Positions 9,062 through 17,017 of a DNA stretch of 47,428 nt are shown piece after piece. Each line of letters opens with the position of its first letter. Within the stretch, counting starts at the first letter, position 1. The notes below the pieces were generated by a model that was not told the origin of the DNA, searched no databases, and saw nothing but the letters and a program-made list of their open reading frames with translations. The DNA is from a candidate division CSSED10-310 bacterium (GTDB taxonomy: Bacteria > CSSED10-310), in NCBI GenBank assembly GCA_016927515.1, contig JAFGMN010000287.1, positions 1 to 47,428 of the forward strand. Direction: 5' to 3'. The translations under genes were made by a program, and so were the position numbers.

Positions 9062-10207
9062 ATGGGTATGAAACGGCTGATTGGATATCTGATTCTGACC
9101 ATCATGGCGATAGGCACCGTATGGGCGGATCCCTTCCCGGACGCCATAATTGAAATTGTTCCGGGAAGCGGCGGGGGATATGGAAGCGGCGGATTACCAG
9201 ACATCGTCCTTGGACCGCCTGTTGGAGCCGGATTATCCGGTGGTTCTCTTGATGTGTTCAGCTTGGGTGACGGCGGTAGCATAACGCTTCAATTCGTCGA
9301 CAACCGGGTTTTCGATGGCCCCGGCACTGACCTCATTATTTTCGAAAATCCGTTCTATGTTGCCGGTAACCCGGAAAACGTGTTCTGTGAAGTTGCTTTC
9401 GTTGAAGTCAGTATGGACGGCGAAACGTTTTTCCGCTTTCCAAATGATTACAATCCCGATGGTCAACCGGTGAACAATCCGGATAACTGGCTGGGATTCG
9501 CCGGCGTTATTCCGGTTATTAGTCATCCCGATAACGGTGTAGACCCAACGGATCCGTTAACGGCCGGTGGAGACTGTTTCGACCTGGCCGATGTCGGGTT
9601 GAGTGAGATCCGTTTTATTCGGATCATCGACACCGGTGAGGGCGATGCAGCCGCAGCTGATGATGATGGAGATACCATTGATGATCCCGGCATGCCGGGT
9701 GGCGATTACGCGGGTTTTGATCTTGATGCGATCGCAGCCGTTCACAGCATCGAGTTGTTCACACCGACACCCGAACCGACAGCGACACCGACACCCGAAC
9801 CAACCACCGAAATGACGCCAACGCCAACGCCAGAACCGACGTTCACTGGGACAGCCACACCGTCCTCCGGGATCGTTTTCGATCTGGCGTTATCGGGTGA
9901 GCGGTTCACGACGGGTGATGCATTTATCCTTTCCACTCGATATCTCAATGAGGGTGAATCGCTCACCGGCATTGCTCGCTACATCATTCTGGATGTGGAG
10001 GGACTCCTGTTTTTCTGCCCGGGATGGACCCAGGAACCGAATTTTGATGTCGTGGCGATCCCTACGGGGGAATCCCTGGATCGCGTACTGGATTTTGTAT
10101 GGCCGGAAGTGTCCAGTCACCTAGACGGCGTTATCGTGTGGGGCGGAATCGTCGCACCTGATGGATGTGTATTGGGGAATGTGGATTGGGTTGAATTCAG
10201 TTTTTGA
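9062..10207 (+). CDS. Cell-surface protein with TP-rich linker and shared C-terminal domain
   Basis: The ATG at 9062 is chosen because AAGGA lies 6 bases upstream; the track's TTG at 9032 lacks a good site. The 381-residue product has a signal peptide (LIGYLILTIMAIGTVWA). A ~210-residue domain follows, with the pattern DVFSLGDGGSITLQF, FENPFY, VEVSMDG, DLADVGLSEIRFIRIID. I recall this type of surface protein from B12-linked loci in other phyla. Next is a TPTPEPT linker and a ~110-residue C-terminal domain (DLALSGERFTTGDAF) shared with the products at 1-645 and 11714-13519. It is likely part of the riboswitch operon (22 bases after the propeller gene). The ligand is unknown. Confidence 0.7.
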   Translation: MGMKRLIGYLILTIMAIGTVWADPFPDAIIEIVPGSGGGYGSGGLPDIVLGPPVGAGLSGGSLDVFSLGDGGSITLQFVDNRVFDGPGTDLIIFENPFYVAGNPENVFCEVAFVEVSMDGETFFRFPNDYNPDGQPVNNPDNWLGFAGVIPVISHPDNGVDPTDPLTAGGDCFDLADVGLSEIRFIRIIDTGEGDAAAADDDGDTIDDPGMPGGDYAGFDLDAIAAVHSIELFTPTPEPTATPTPEPTTEMTPTPTPEPTFTGTATPSSGIVFDLALSGERFTTGDAFILSTRYLNEGESLTGIARYIILDVEGLLFFCPGWTQEPNFDVVAIPTGESLDRVLDFVWPEVSSHLDGVIVWGGIVAPDGCVLGNVDWVEFSF

Positions 10208-10215
10208 ATCCGTTG

Positions 10216-10227
10216 ATTGCGCGCAAT
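10216..10227. repeat. 12-bp perfect palindrome
   Basis: ATTGCGCGCAAT lies 8 bases after the stop of the cell-surface protein gene and ~68 bases before the next start codon. It could be a protein-binding site or a weak hairpin. No T-run follows. Function is unknown. Confidence 0.3.
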
Positions 10228-10294
10228 ACTGGAAATAGATCATCTGAACCGAATGGAGAAAAATACTCGAAGAAATAGATAAAGGAGTCATAAA

Positions 10295-11479
10295 ATGATA
10301 AAGCAACTGTTTGCTGCTTGTTTCGTGCTGATGAGCATTGTCGCAGCGGTGAAAGCCGTGCCAGCGGGTTATATATCGGAGCCAGTTATTCTTTCTGATC
10401 CACCGACGACTCAAAGCGGAGTCTTTAGCGTCGATTCGATGGGGCGGCTTTATTTCGGTCATGCCACAACTGACGATAGCTTGCGGGATCCGCGGACTGG
10501 CCGGGGAGCCAGTTCCGAGATATGGATATGGGACAGTGTGAACGGGGGATATTCGCAATTCTATGATTCTCCTGGTACCAACCCCAGTATCAACAGTGTT
10601 GCCGGAATTTGGATTGATGAAGGAACGAGCCCATGGACATATTTCATTGCCGATCAGCAGCCTGATCCTGCCAATCCCTGGACGACGGGAGCGGTGTGGA
10701 TTGCCCAGGATCTGACCGGGGACGGGGATATTATGGACGGTGGCGATCGGCTGGATTTGCTGACGGTGGATACCAGTGTTCTGGTGTATATCAGCGACAT
10801 CATCCGGGATGATATCACGGGTGAAATCTATGTGACCAATGCTGAAGGGCTCATGGGGAATCCAATGGTTTACCGGCTATTTGACGCCGATTCCAGTGGA
10901 TTTATCGAAGCGAGTGAGATGACGGCATATTATCTTCTTGCCAATAATTCTGCGTATGCCGGCGGGTTGACGTTTGGTGAGGGACTAGACGAAATATACA
11001 CCCATGAAAGCACCGGATCGGTCTATCGGCTCAGGGATCTGAACGATGATGGGGATGCGCTGGATAGCAATGAGGCGATTCTCTTTGCATCGCTCCCCAT
11101 TGCCGGCGCTTTCGATATCGAATCCGATCCCGATGGAGATCTGTTTGTCACGGCGTCCGATTGGTCGACGTACACGCATGCAATCTACGAGATCACCACC
11201 TCGGGTTCTCCCGTTGTTACGGTGTTTGACGATCTGACCTCCGCTGTCGGTTCCATGGGCGGTATTGCATTTGGTCCCGGTCTGCATTTCGAGCCCGCTC
11301 CAGTGACACAAGGGGCTCGCTTATATCTGAATTATACAACCTCATCGTGGACCGATCCGGGACAGATCGGCTGTTATTACGGCCAGCCGACCGGTCCGGT
11401 GGAAACTCCTACCATGGGAACCTGGGGTATTGTGCTGCTGATTGCAGGCATCGGCACAATGCTTATCCGCCGCTCATGA
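10295..11479 (+). CDS. Secreted protein with IPTL-CTERM-like C-terminal sorting signal
   Basis: A 394-residue product; AAAGGAG precedes the ATG. A signal peptide (LFAACFVLMSIVAAVKA) is followed by a ~340-residue beta-rich region. It contains acidic loops resembling calcium-binding EF-hand or dockerin loops, notably DADSSGFIEASEM, plus DLTGDGDIMDGGD and DLNDDGDALDSNE. The C-terminus ETPTMGTWGIVLLIAGIGTMLIRRS has the layout of IPTL-CTERM/PEP-CTERM tails: a Pro-Thr motif, then a transmembrane helix, then a basic end. Such tails are recognised by exosortase or archaeosortase-like enzymes; none is encoded in the window. Its role is unknown. It may be co-transcribed with the B12 surface genes (87-base gap). 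Confidence 0.75.
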   Translation: MIKQLFAACFVLMSIVAAVKAVPAGYISEPVILSDPPTTQSGVFSVDSMGRLYFGHATTDDSLRDPRTGRGASSEIWIWDSVNGGYSQFYDSPGTNPSINSVAGIWIDEGTSPWTYFIADQQPDPANPWTTGAVWIAQDLTGDGDIMDGGDRLDLLTVDTSVLVYISDIIRDDITGEIYVTNAEGLMGNPMVYRLFDADSSGFIEASEMTAYYLLANNSAYAGGLTFGEGLDEIYTHESTGSVYRLRDLNDDGDALDSNEAILFASLPIAGAFDIESDPDGDLFVTASDWSTYTHAIYEITTSGSPVVTVFDDLTSAVGSMGGIAFGPGLHFEPAPVTQGARLYLNYTTSSWTDPGQIGCYYGQPTGPVETPTMGTWGIVLLIAGIGTMLIRRS

Positions 11480-11507
11480 AAGCGTCGGAAAACCTGTCAT
11501 CGCTTGT

Positions 11508-11529
11508 CTGCCAGCCTAGCTGCCAGCCT
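11508..11529. repeat. Two direct copies of a 10-bp unit
   Basis: CTGCCAGCCT occurs twice with a 12-base period in the 234-base gap before the protease gene. An AT-rich stretch containing TAATTAATTA follows, which may hold the promoter for that gene. No clear -35/-10 pair could be fixed. Confidence 0.4.
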
Positions 11530-11595
11530 GCTTGAGCGATCGCGTAATCAATTGATTGTAATTAATTAACTGATTGAGTAATTGAATGACTTTGT

Positions 11596-11627
11596 GCCCT
11601 CCTTCTGTGTTGAGTCAGGAGGAGGGC
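11596..11627 (+). terminator. Strong hairpin, possible terminator
   Basis: GCCCTCCTTCTG pairs with CAGGAGGAGGGC over 12 positions with one G-T pair, around an 8-base loop. It sits between the IPTL-type gene and the protease gene. There is no T-run after it, so it may be a Rho-dependent pause or an mRNA-stabilising structure instead. Confidence 0.45.
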
Positions 11628-11713
11628 ATCAGGATTGGGTGGACAACCGAGTTGAAATTACGCTATGAAGAATCCGGGGTAGATGGTTGGGTTCATTGAC
11701 TGAAGGAGACGAC

Positions 11714-13519
11714 ATGAAGCGAGCGCTGTTGTTTTGCGTATATGTCCTATTTGGCGTGGTGACGGTTTCGGCGGACCGAGGGGTTCCTCCTTCGATGATT
11801 ACCGGCTTGTCGCTAGTGGCAGATTCTTCACGGATCAAACTCGGTCTTCCCGATATCGATCAGTGGGTTGCGGAAGATGAAATGGATGAAACCGCGGGAA
11901 TCCCTTTGCGGATCGGCGCGTTCCGGCCCGTTCCAGAGAATTCTAGCGCTTGGGCCGATTGCGTTGTTGATGTGGACTACGGCGTGATTTGGCGTCTTGC
12001 GATCACATCTCCGGGAGCCCTTGAAATCAAATTGTATCTTACGAACATCAAGCTCACGGAGCGTTGCGAACTGTTTGTTTATCGGGAAGGCGAGGCGGAG
12101 GCCGATCGCTTTTCACGGTCGGATGTGTCCGATGATGCGACATTATGGTCATGGGGGACAACCGGTGATTCCGTTGTTTTGGAATGGCATCACGATCTTG
12201 CGCCGGGCGAAACCTGGACAGATGGAACACCTCCGCCCTTTACTGTCCAGGCGATCAGCCATATTTATCGCGATATGGTTTCCACCATGGGAACCCGTGA
12301 AGGGAGTTGTCATAACGATGCTACGTGTGACGCAGATTACATCAACCAGCGCGATGCATCGGCATACATCGAGTTCAACGATGGTGGTACCTATATCTGT
12401 TCCGGAACCATGCTCAATTCAGCGGTTCAATCGTTTACACCATACTTTTTAACGGCCCATCACTGCATTTCAACCAATACGGTGGCGGCTTCGGTTAAAG
12501 CCTGGTTTTTCTATCATACACTGAATTGCGATGATCCCGCACCGGATCGCGGATACCGGACGGTGATGGGCGGTACGTTACTGGCTACGGGACCGGACCA
12601 GGGAGGCAGCGGGTCGGATTTTAGTCTGCTCCAGTTAAACAACGCTGACTACAGCGGCGTGTTTTTTGCTGGATGGGATCGCACCGCATTAACCACGGGA
12701 ACAGAGGTCACGGGAATTCATCATCCGGATGGAGCATACAAGCGGATCAGCTATGGGACGGTGCGTTCGACGGGGTACAGCGGTCAATGGGGAGTCAATT
12801 GGGACCGGACGTCCAATCCGGGAGTCACCGAAGGTGGATCGTCTGGAAGTGCATTGTTCCATCATGGGACTCACCGCGTTGTGGGACAGTTGTGGGCAGG
12901 TTCATCCTCCTGCAGCTATCAGAACGGCCGGGACTACTATGGTCGGTTCGGCTTATCGTTCCAGAACGGCAGTTTGAGCCAGTGGCTGGGGAATGCCACT
13001 GCTGTGGATGGCGCGTATTACAATAGCTCAAATCCGACTCCAACCCCGCCGCCGACAGCCACACCCACTCCTCCCCATTCAGCCACGTTCACTCCAACAC
13101 CCCGCCCCACGGGAACGTACATTCCGACCAATACGCCGCATGCTTCCTGGACACCGACCCCCAAGCCCGGATTGACAGTGGATCTGGCTATGTCCACCAC
13201 ACTGTTTCACCCCGGCGATTCGTTCTGGTGTCAGGTTCTGATCAGCAACAACGGGACCAGCACATATCCCAGCGTCGCGTTGTTTGCCGTCCTCGATATC
13301 CATGGAAACCTGTTCTTTCTGCCGGATTTTACTGATTTTAGTTACTACGGATTATTTCTCCCGCCGGGTCAGCAGACGATCGTTTTGATTCCTGCTTTCG
13401 AATGGCCGGAAGGTGCCGGGTCAGCCGAAGGCATCCAATGGTATGCAGGAATCACTGACAGTGGGATCAGCCGTTTACTGAGCAATTTCGATACACTTAC
13501 ATTTGGGTGGACGGAGTAG
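11714..13519 (+). CDS. Secreted trypsin-fold serine protease, lysyl-endopeptidase-like, with TP-rich linker and shared C-terminal domain
   Basis: The start at ATG 11714 follows AAGGAG. The 601-residue product has a signal peptide (LLFCVYVLFGVVTVSA) and a pro-region of ~180 residues. The S1-family catalytic domain has triad residues visible as LTAHHC (H250), GSDFSLL (D302) and EGGSSGSAL (S377). GSCHNDATC near the domain start resembles Achromobacter-type lysyl endopeptidases. A long TP-rich linker follows (PTPTPPPTATPTPP onward), then the ~115-residue C-terminal domain (DLAMSTTLFHPGDSFW, LDIHGNLFFLPDF) also seen at 1-645 and 9062-10207. It probably acts outside the cell or bound to the surface. 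Cleavage specificity is not established. Confidence 0.85.
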   Translation: MKRALLFCVYVLFGVVTVSADRGVPPSMITGLSLVADSSRIKLGLPDIDQWVAEDEMDETAGIPLRIGAFRPVPENSSAWADCVVDVDYGVIWRLAITSPGALEIKLYLTNIKLTERCELFVYREGEAEADRFSRSDVSDDATLWSWGTTGDSVVLEWHHDLAPGETWTDGTPPPFTVQAISHIYRDMVSTMGTREGSCHNDATCDADYINQRDASAYIEFNDGGTYICSGTMLNSAVQSFTPYFLTAHHCISTNTVAASVKAWFFYHTLNCDDPAPDRGYRTVMGGTLLATGPDQGGSGSDFSLLQLNNADYSGVFFAGWDRTALTTGTEVTGIHHPDGAYKRISYGTVRSTGYSGQWGVNWDRTSNPGVTEGGSSGSALFHHGTHRVVGQLWAGSSSCSYQNGRDYYGRFGLSFQNGSLSQWLGNATAVDGAYYNSSNPTPTPPPTATPTPPHSATFTPTPRPTGTYIPTNTPHASWTPTPKPGLTVDLAMSTTLFHPGDSFWCQVLISNNGTSTYPSVALFAVLDIHGNLFFLPDFTDFSYYGLFLPPGQQTIVLIPAFEWPEGAGSAEGIQWYAGITDSGISRLLSNFDTLTFGWTE

Positions 13520-13639
13520 CGATTGCGGGGTCTATCCGAGTCCAGAGCACGGCTGTTTATCAAACTGGCTGATCCATGCGATTGTTCGTATGTACCGAAT
13601 GGGTGAGGTGGCGGTGTGATATCAAGGAGGAATTGAATC

Positions 13640-14443
13640 ATGAAGCGAGTTTTTATTTCTGCAGATATCGAGGGTGTAACCGGTGTTGTTCATTTTCATG
13701 AAACCGAGCGGGAAAAAGATGATTATGGCATATTCAGACGATTAATGACGGGTGAGGTCAATGCTGCCATCACCGGTGTTCTGGATGCTGGAGCTGATGA
13801 TGTTGTCGTTCGGGATGCGCATGGAGATGCTCGGAACATACTTCCCGAGGAATTAAATCCCGCAGCACGGCTGATTCGGGGATGGGCGGATACTCCACTG
13901 TGCATGATGGAGGGCATCGGAGCATGCTTCGATGCGGTTGTTTTTATCGGATACCATGCTGCCGCGGATGTGCCAAATGCCACATTGAAACACACGATGA
14001 ATCTGCGGATTGCGGAAGTGCAGGTCAATGGCATTCTGATGGCGGAGGCCGGTTTGAATGCCTTGATTGCCGGGATGTTCGACGTACCGGTAATCTGTAT
14101 TGCCGGTGATCAGGCCATCTGCGACTATGCGAAAAGAACATTTGGAGAGATTGAAGTGGTCGCAGTGAAAGATGGGATAGGAAGCGCAGCACTGAATCTG
14201 CATCCGGAAAAAACGCGGGACTTGATTCGCACCGGGGCTCGAAGAGGGTTGGAACGTCTGGCTGAATTCACTCCGTTCAAACCGGATCCACCCTATGAAT
14301 TTGTTGTTCGCTACCGGTATGAACATTCCGCATTCCGGGCAGCGTTCTATCCCGGCGTTGAACGCCTGGACAACGTCCGCGTCCGGTTTGCTTCGGATGA
14401 TCTAATGGCATGCTTCCATTTCTTCTATTTTTGTCAGGAATAA
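13640..14443 (+). CDS. dppA: D-aminopeptidase, M55 family (DppA-like)
   Basis: A 267-residue zinc peptidase of the DppA (D-Ala-D-Ala aminopeptidase) family; the length is normal. Metal-site residues are visible in order: SADIEG (Asp8 and Glu10), RDAHGD (His), GYHAAA (His) and LMAEAGLNA (Glu). The catalytic His lies in LKHTMN. AAGGAGG precedes the ATG. Members cleave N-terminal D-amino acids from peptides and often sit near dipeptide transporters; here the transporter is ~5 kb downstream. The gene converges with, and overlaps by 10 bases, the minus-strand pseudouridine synthase gene. Confidence 0.92.
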   Translation: MKRVFISADIEGVTGVVHFHETEREKDDYGIFRRLMTGEVNAAITGVLDAGADDVVVRDAHGDARNILPEELNPAARLIRGWADTPLCMMEGIGACFDAVVFIGYHAAADVPNATLKHTMNLRIAEVQVNGILMAEAGLNALIAGMFDVPVICIAGDQAICDYAKRTFGEIEVVAVKDGIGSAALNLHPEKTRDLIRTGARRGLERLAEFTPFKPDPPYEFVVRYRYEHSAFRAAFYPGVERLDNVRVRFASDDLMACFHFFYFCQE

Positions 14444-15387
14444 TTATGCGGTGGTCCATCGCCGAACTGAGCCCGGGTAGGCGGGGCAATACCGGACCAC
14501 GTAAAAAACACCGATGGAACAGGTGCTGAAAACCATCGGCGCTCTCCGGTGCGAGGGCAATCGAATGCAAGTTGCCAGGCATGGAGCATCAAACGGGGAG
14601 ATGCGTCATCAGGAGAACCATACAATCTGTCTCCAGCAACCGGATGTCCCCTTTCACTTAAATGAACCCGTATCTGGTGTTTTCGGCCGGTCAGAATCGT
14701 CACCGTCAGCAGACTAACTTCTCCTGCCGTAGCCAAAACCTCATACTGCGTGACAGCATGTTTTCCCGAGTTTACCCGACTCGTCATTTTTCGCGGATCA
14801 TCTGGATCGCGTTCCAAGTGGTTTTCGATCGATCCGGGTGTTGGATAGGGAACGCCTCGAACGATGGCAACATACTTCTTCTCAACAGAATGATCTCGGA
14901 ATTGCCGGTTCAACTCCCGGGTTGCCGCCGCTTTCCGACTCACAACCATGATTCCCGATGTTCCCATATCCAGCCGATGAACAAGAGCGATATGGGAATA
15001 GCCCAGTGTGGTTTCAAGGATATGGGGCAGTGTTCCCGCCCGGCCCTGCAACGTCTCTTCCGCCGGCATTCCCGCTGGTTTGTGTATCACAAGATACCAA
15101 GGGTCTTCATGAATAATAAGTGATCCAGAAGTACAACGCGAGGCGGTTGACTGTTGGGATGCAGAATCCGAAAGATCCGGATGGACTGGGGTGTAAATAG
15201 CAACAGTCTGCCCAGTAGTGACGATATATGATTGTCTACGAATGCGCATTCCATCAACCTGCACGGCTCCCTCTTCAATCCAACGACGGGCTGTTGACCG
15301 TGAAACACCGGTCAGATGCCGGTGTATCACTTTGTCCAGCCTGTCTTCATCTTCTGTCTTTTTTATTGTGATATATCGTCCTTTCAA
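14434..15387 (-). CDS. rluD: RluA/RluD-family pseudouridine synthase
   Basis: A 317-residue enzyme converting uridine to pseudouridine in rRNA or tRNA. An N-terminal S4 RNA-binding domain (RLDKVIHRHLTGVSRSTARRWIEEGAVQVDG, residues 16-50) precedes the catalytic domain. The latter has HRLDMGTSGIMVV, which includes the catalytic Asp. GRKHQIRVHL is the conserved distal motif. The reading frame begins with TTG at 15387; GGGGAG lies 6 bases upstream on the minus strand and no in-frame ATG is near, so TTG is the likely start. The exact RNA site modified cannot be told from sequence. Divergent from the next gene, with a 58-base shared upstream region. Confidence 0.88.
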   Translation of the reverse strand: MKGRYITIKKTEDEDRLDKVIHRHLTGVSRSTARRWIEEGAVQVDGMRIRRQSYIVTTGQTVAIYTPVHPDLSDSASQQSTASRCTSGSLIIHEDPWYLVIHKPAGMPAEETLQGRAGTLPHILETTLGYSHIALVHRLDMGTSGIMVVSRKAAATRELNRQFRDHSVEKKYVAIVRGVPYPTPGSIENHLERDPDDPRKMTSRVNSGKHAVTQYEVLATAGEVSLLTVTILTGRKHQIRVHLSERGHPVAGDRLYGSPDDASPRLMLHAWQLAFDCPRTGERRWFSAPVPSVFFTWSGIAPPTRAQFGDGPPHNYS

Positions 15388-15445
15388 GGTATACTCCCCA
15401 TGTCCATCCTATATGATTCGGCTATTGTTCGAAAGAGGAGACGAC

Positions 15446-17017
15446 ATGACGGAGCGCGAAACCGGGATCGTTGAATGCAGAACCCTTGTGGCAGAAAAAA
15501 TCAGCAATGATCCCTATCGGGAGGGTCATCCGTGGTCTATTTCGGTTCAGCAGAAACCCTGGCAGAATCGAGTAACGGTCCGGCAGGGAGGCCATGGGGT
15601 CAGACCGGTTTATTTTGCTGATTCTGAGAATCATCGTTTCCTGGGAACGGATTATCAGGAAATCGTTCAGTCATGCCGACGATTAACACCCAATCCGGAT
15701 GGCAGAATGGAGTTGCTGCTGCTTGGGCGATGTATCGGAATGAATACACTTGTCTCTGAGATCCGACGGTTGCCGCCCGGTGATTATCACGAGTTAAATG
15801 GTCCACATGTAATGAGTTCCTGGATAGATGCGCTTGAAGACGGAGGGACTTCAACGGTTGAGTCCGTTGCTGACACGTTCATCGAAGGCGTCAAACAAAG
15901 CATCACATTTGATTCAACGGGCTGGTTACCCCTATCCGGCGGGTTGGATTCTCGTACCATTGCGGCTGCTGTTGGCAGTATACCTGGAGTTCGAGCCTAT
16001 ACCCGCGGCGATTCGCAGGATGGTGAGAGTGTTACGGCGACGCAGGTTGCCCGAAAAATTGGTCTGAGTCACCGGGCGTATCCGATAGAAGACAATTATA
16101 TACAGACGTTTTCCATCCCCATCGTACGGATGACTGCTGGAATGGTCTCGTTTGATCACGGCCATGCCATTTACCCGATCTCAAAGCTAAAGAAGAGCAG
16201 TACCGGAATTGTCATGCCGGGGATCAACGGAGAATACGGGCGTGCATTCTGGCGGAAATCCATACCTCCTGATTCCCGGCCGGCAGTCGAAACCATGGGA
16301 GAAACTCTTTTCGGCATTGAGTCACTCATGCGAAAAAACCGATATCTCGATCTGTTGACCCCCGATGGGCATCGACAAATCGACCGAATTCGAGCAGATT
16401 ATATCAGCGAGTATGTCGAGGCGGCGCAAAGTGCACGGTTTGATCATCCCACCGCCTGGAATGATGAGTTTTATCTCCGACATCGCGTCCGTTCATTTAC
16501 GGCATTTGGAGCGGTCATTTGGGGTTCGTGCTTTTCCCTGGAGTTACCCTTTTTGAATTCTGACTACATCCTGGCTATGCGATCGCTTCCACCGAGCGAG
16601 CGCCAGGCTGCCATAGTTCACGCGGAAATCATCCGGCGGTGCGCTCCAGAACTCAACCGTATCAGGTTGCACCCATCCGGCCAGATGATTCAACCGTCAC
16701 CATATGATCATCTGCGTCGAACCCTCAATCGGGTGATACGCCGATTGCATCCTTCAAAGCACACCCGATCCCATCATGATTATGCCGGTTGGATGCGGAA
16801 TGAACGGCGCTTCGTCGAGCCGTTGATCAAGCGATCGGTTGAGTCGGCCTGTGGACTGGTTCATGAAACTGAGGTACAAAGGCTTTGGCGGGAACATCTG
16901 GCCGGGAAGGATCATCATCGAATTCTGGCCCGCTTGATCACCCTGGCGGTGTTCGACAGCGTGTTTCCCAGGGGAAGGGAACCAGATGAAGATTGTAGAA
17001 ATCATATCGATCGGTGA
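15446..17017 (+). CDS. Asparagine-synthase-like protein without the glutaminase cysteine
   Basis: The start at ATG 15446 follows GAGGAG; the track start at 15218 runs through the neighbouring gene. The 523-residue product has the PP-loop ATP-binding motif LPLSGGLDSRTIAAAV (about residue 170) of the asparagine synthetase B synthetase domain. The first ~130 residues resemble a degenerate class II glutaminase domain (RPVYFADSENHRFLGTD, IRRLPPGDYHEL). The N-terminus is MTERE, so the Cys-2 nucleophile is missing and glutamine hydrolysis is not expected. Such proteins may use ammonia or make other amide or adenylated products. The substrate is unknown. It overlaps cinA by 32 bases. Confidence 0.75.
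   Translation: MTERETGIVECRTLVAEKISNDPYREGHPWSISVQQKPWQNRVTVRQGGHGVRPVYFADSENHRFLGTDYQEIVQSCRRLTPNPDGRMELLLLGRCIGMNTLVSEIRRLPPGDYHELNGPHVMSSWIDALEDGGTSTVESVADTFIEGVKQSITFDSTGWLPLSGGLDSRTIAAAVGSIPGVRAYTRGDSQDGESVTATQVARKIGLSHRAYPIEDNYIQTFSIPIVRMTAGMVSFDHGHAIYPISKLKKSSTGIVMPGINGEYGRAFWRKSIPPDSRPAVETMGETLFGIESLMRKNRYLDLLTPDGHRQIDRIRADYISEYVEAAQSARFDHPTAWNDEFYLRHRVRSFTAFGAVIWGSCFSLELPFLNSDYILAMRSLPPSERQAAIVHAEIIRRCAPELNRIRLHPSGQMIQPSPYDHLRRTLNRVIRRLHPSKHTRSHHDYAGWMRNERRFVEPLIKRSVESACGLVHETEVQRLWREHLAGKDHHRILARLITLAVFDSVFPRGREPDEDCRNHIDR

Noticed and set aside
13031-13175. Repetitive CCGAC/CCAAC-rich DNA that could suggest a tandem-repeat or CRISPR-like array
   Set aside because: It encodes the TP-rich protein linker; units are irregular, in frame and without spacers. 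The same holds at 7981-8045 and 9763-9860.
14662-15123. Plus-strand ORF (153 residues) opposite the pseudouridine synthase
   Set aside because: Shadow of the minus-strand gene, which has an S4 domain and the HRLD motif.
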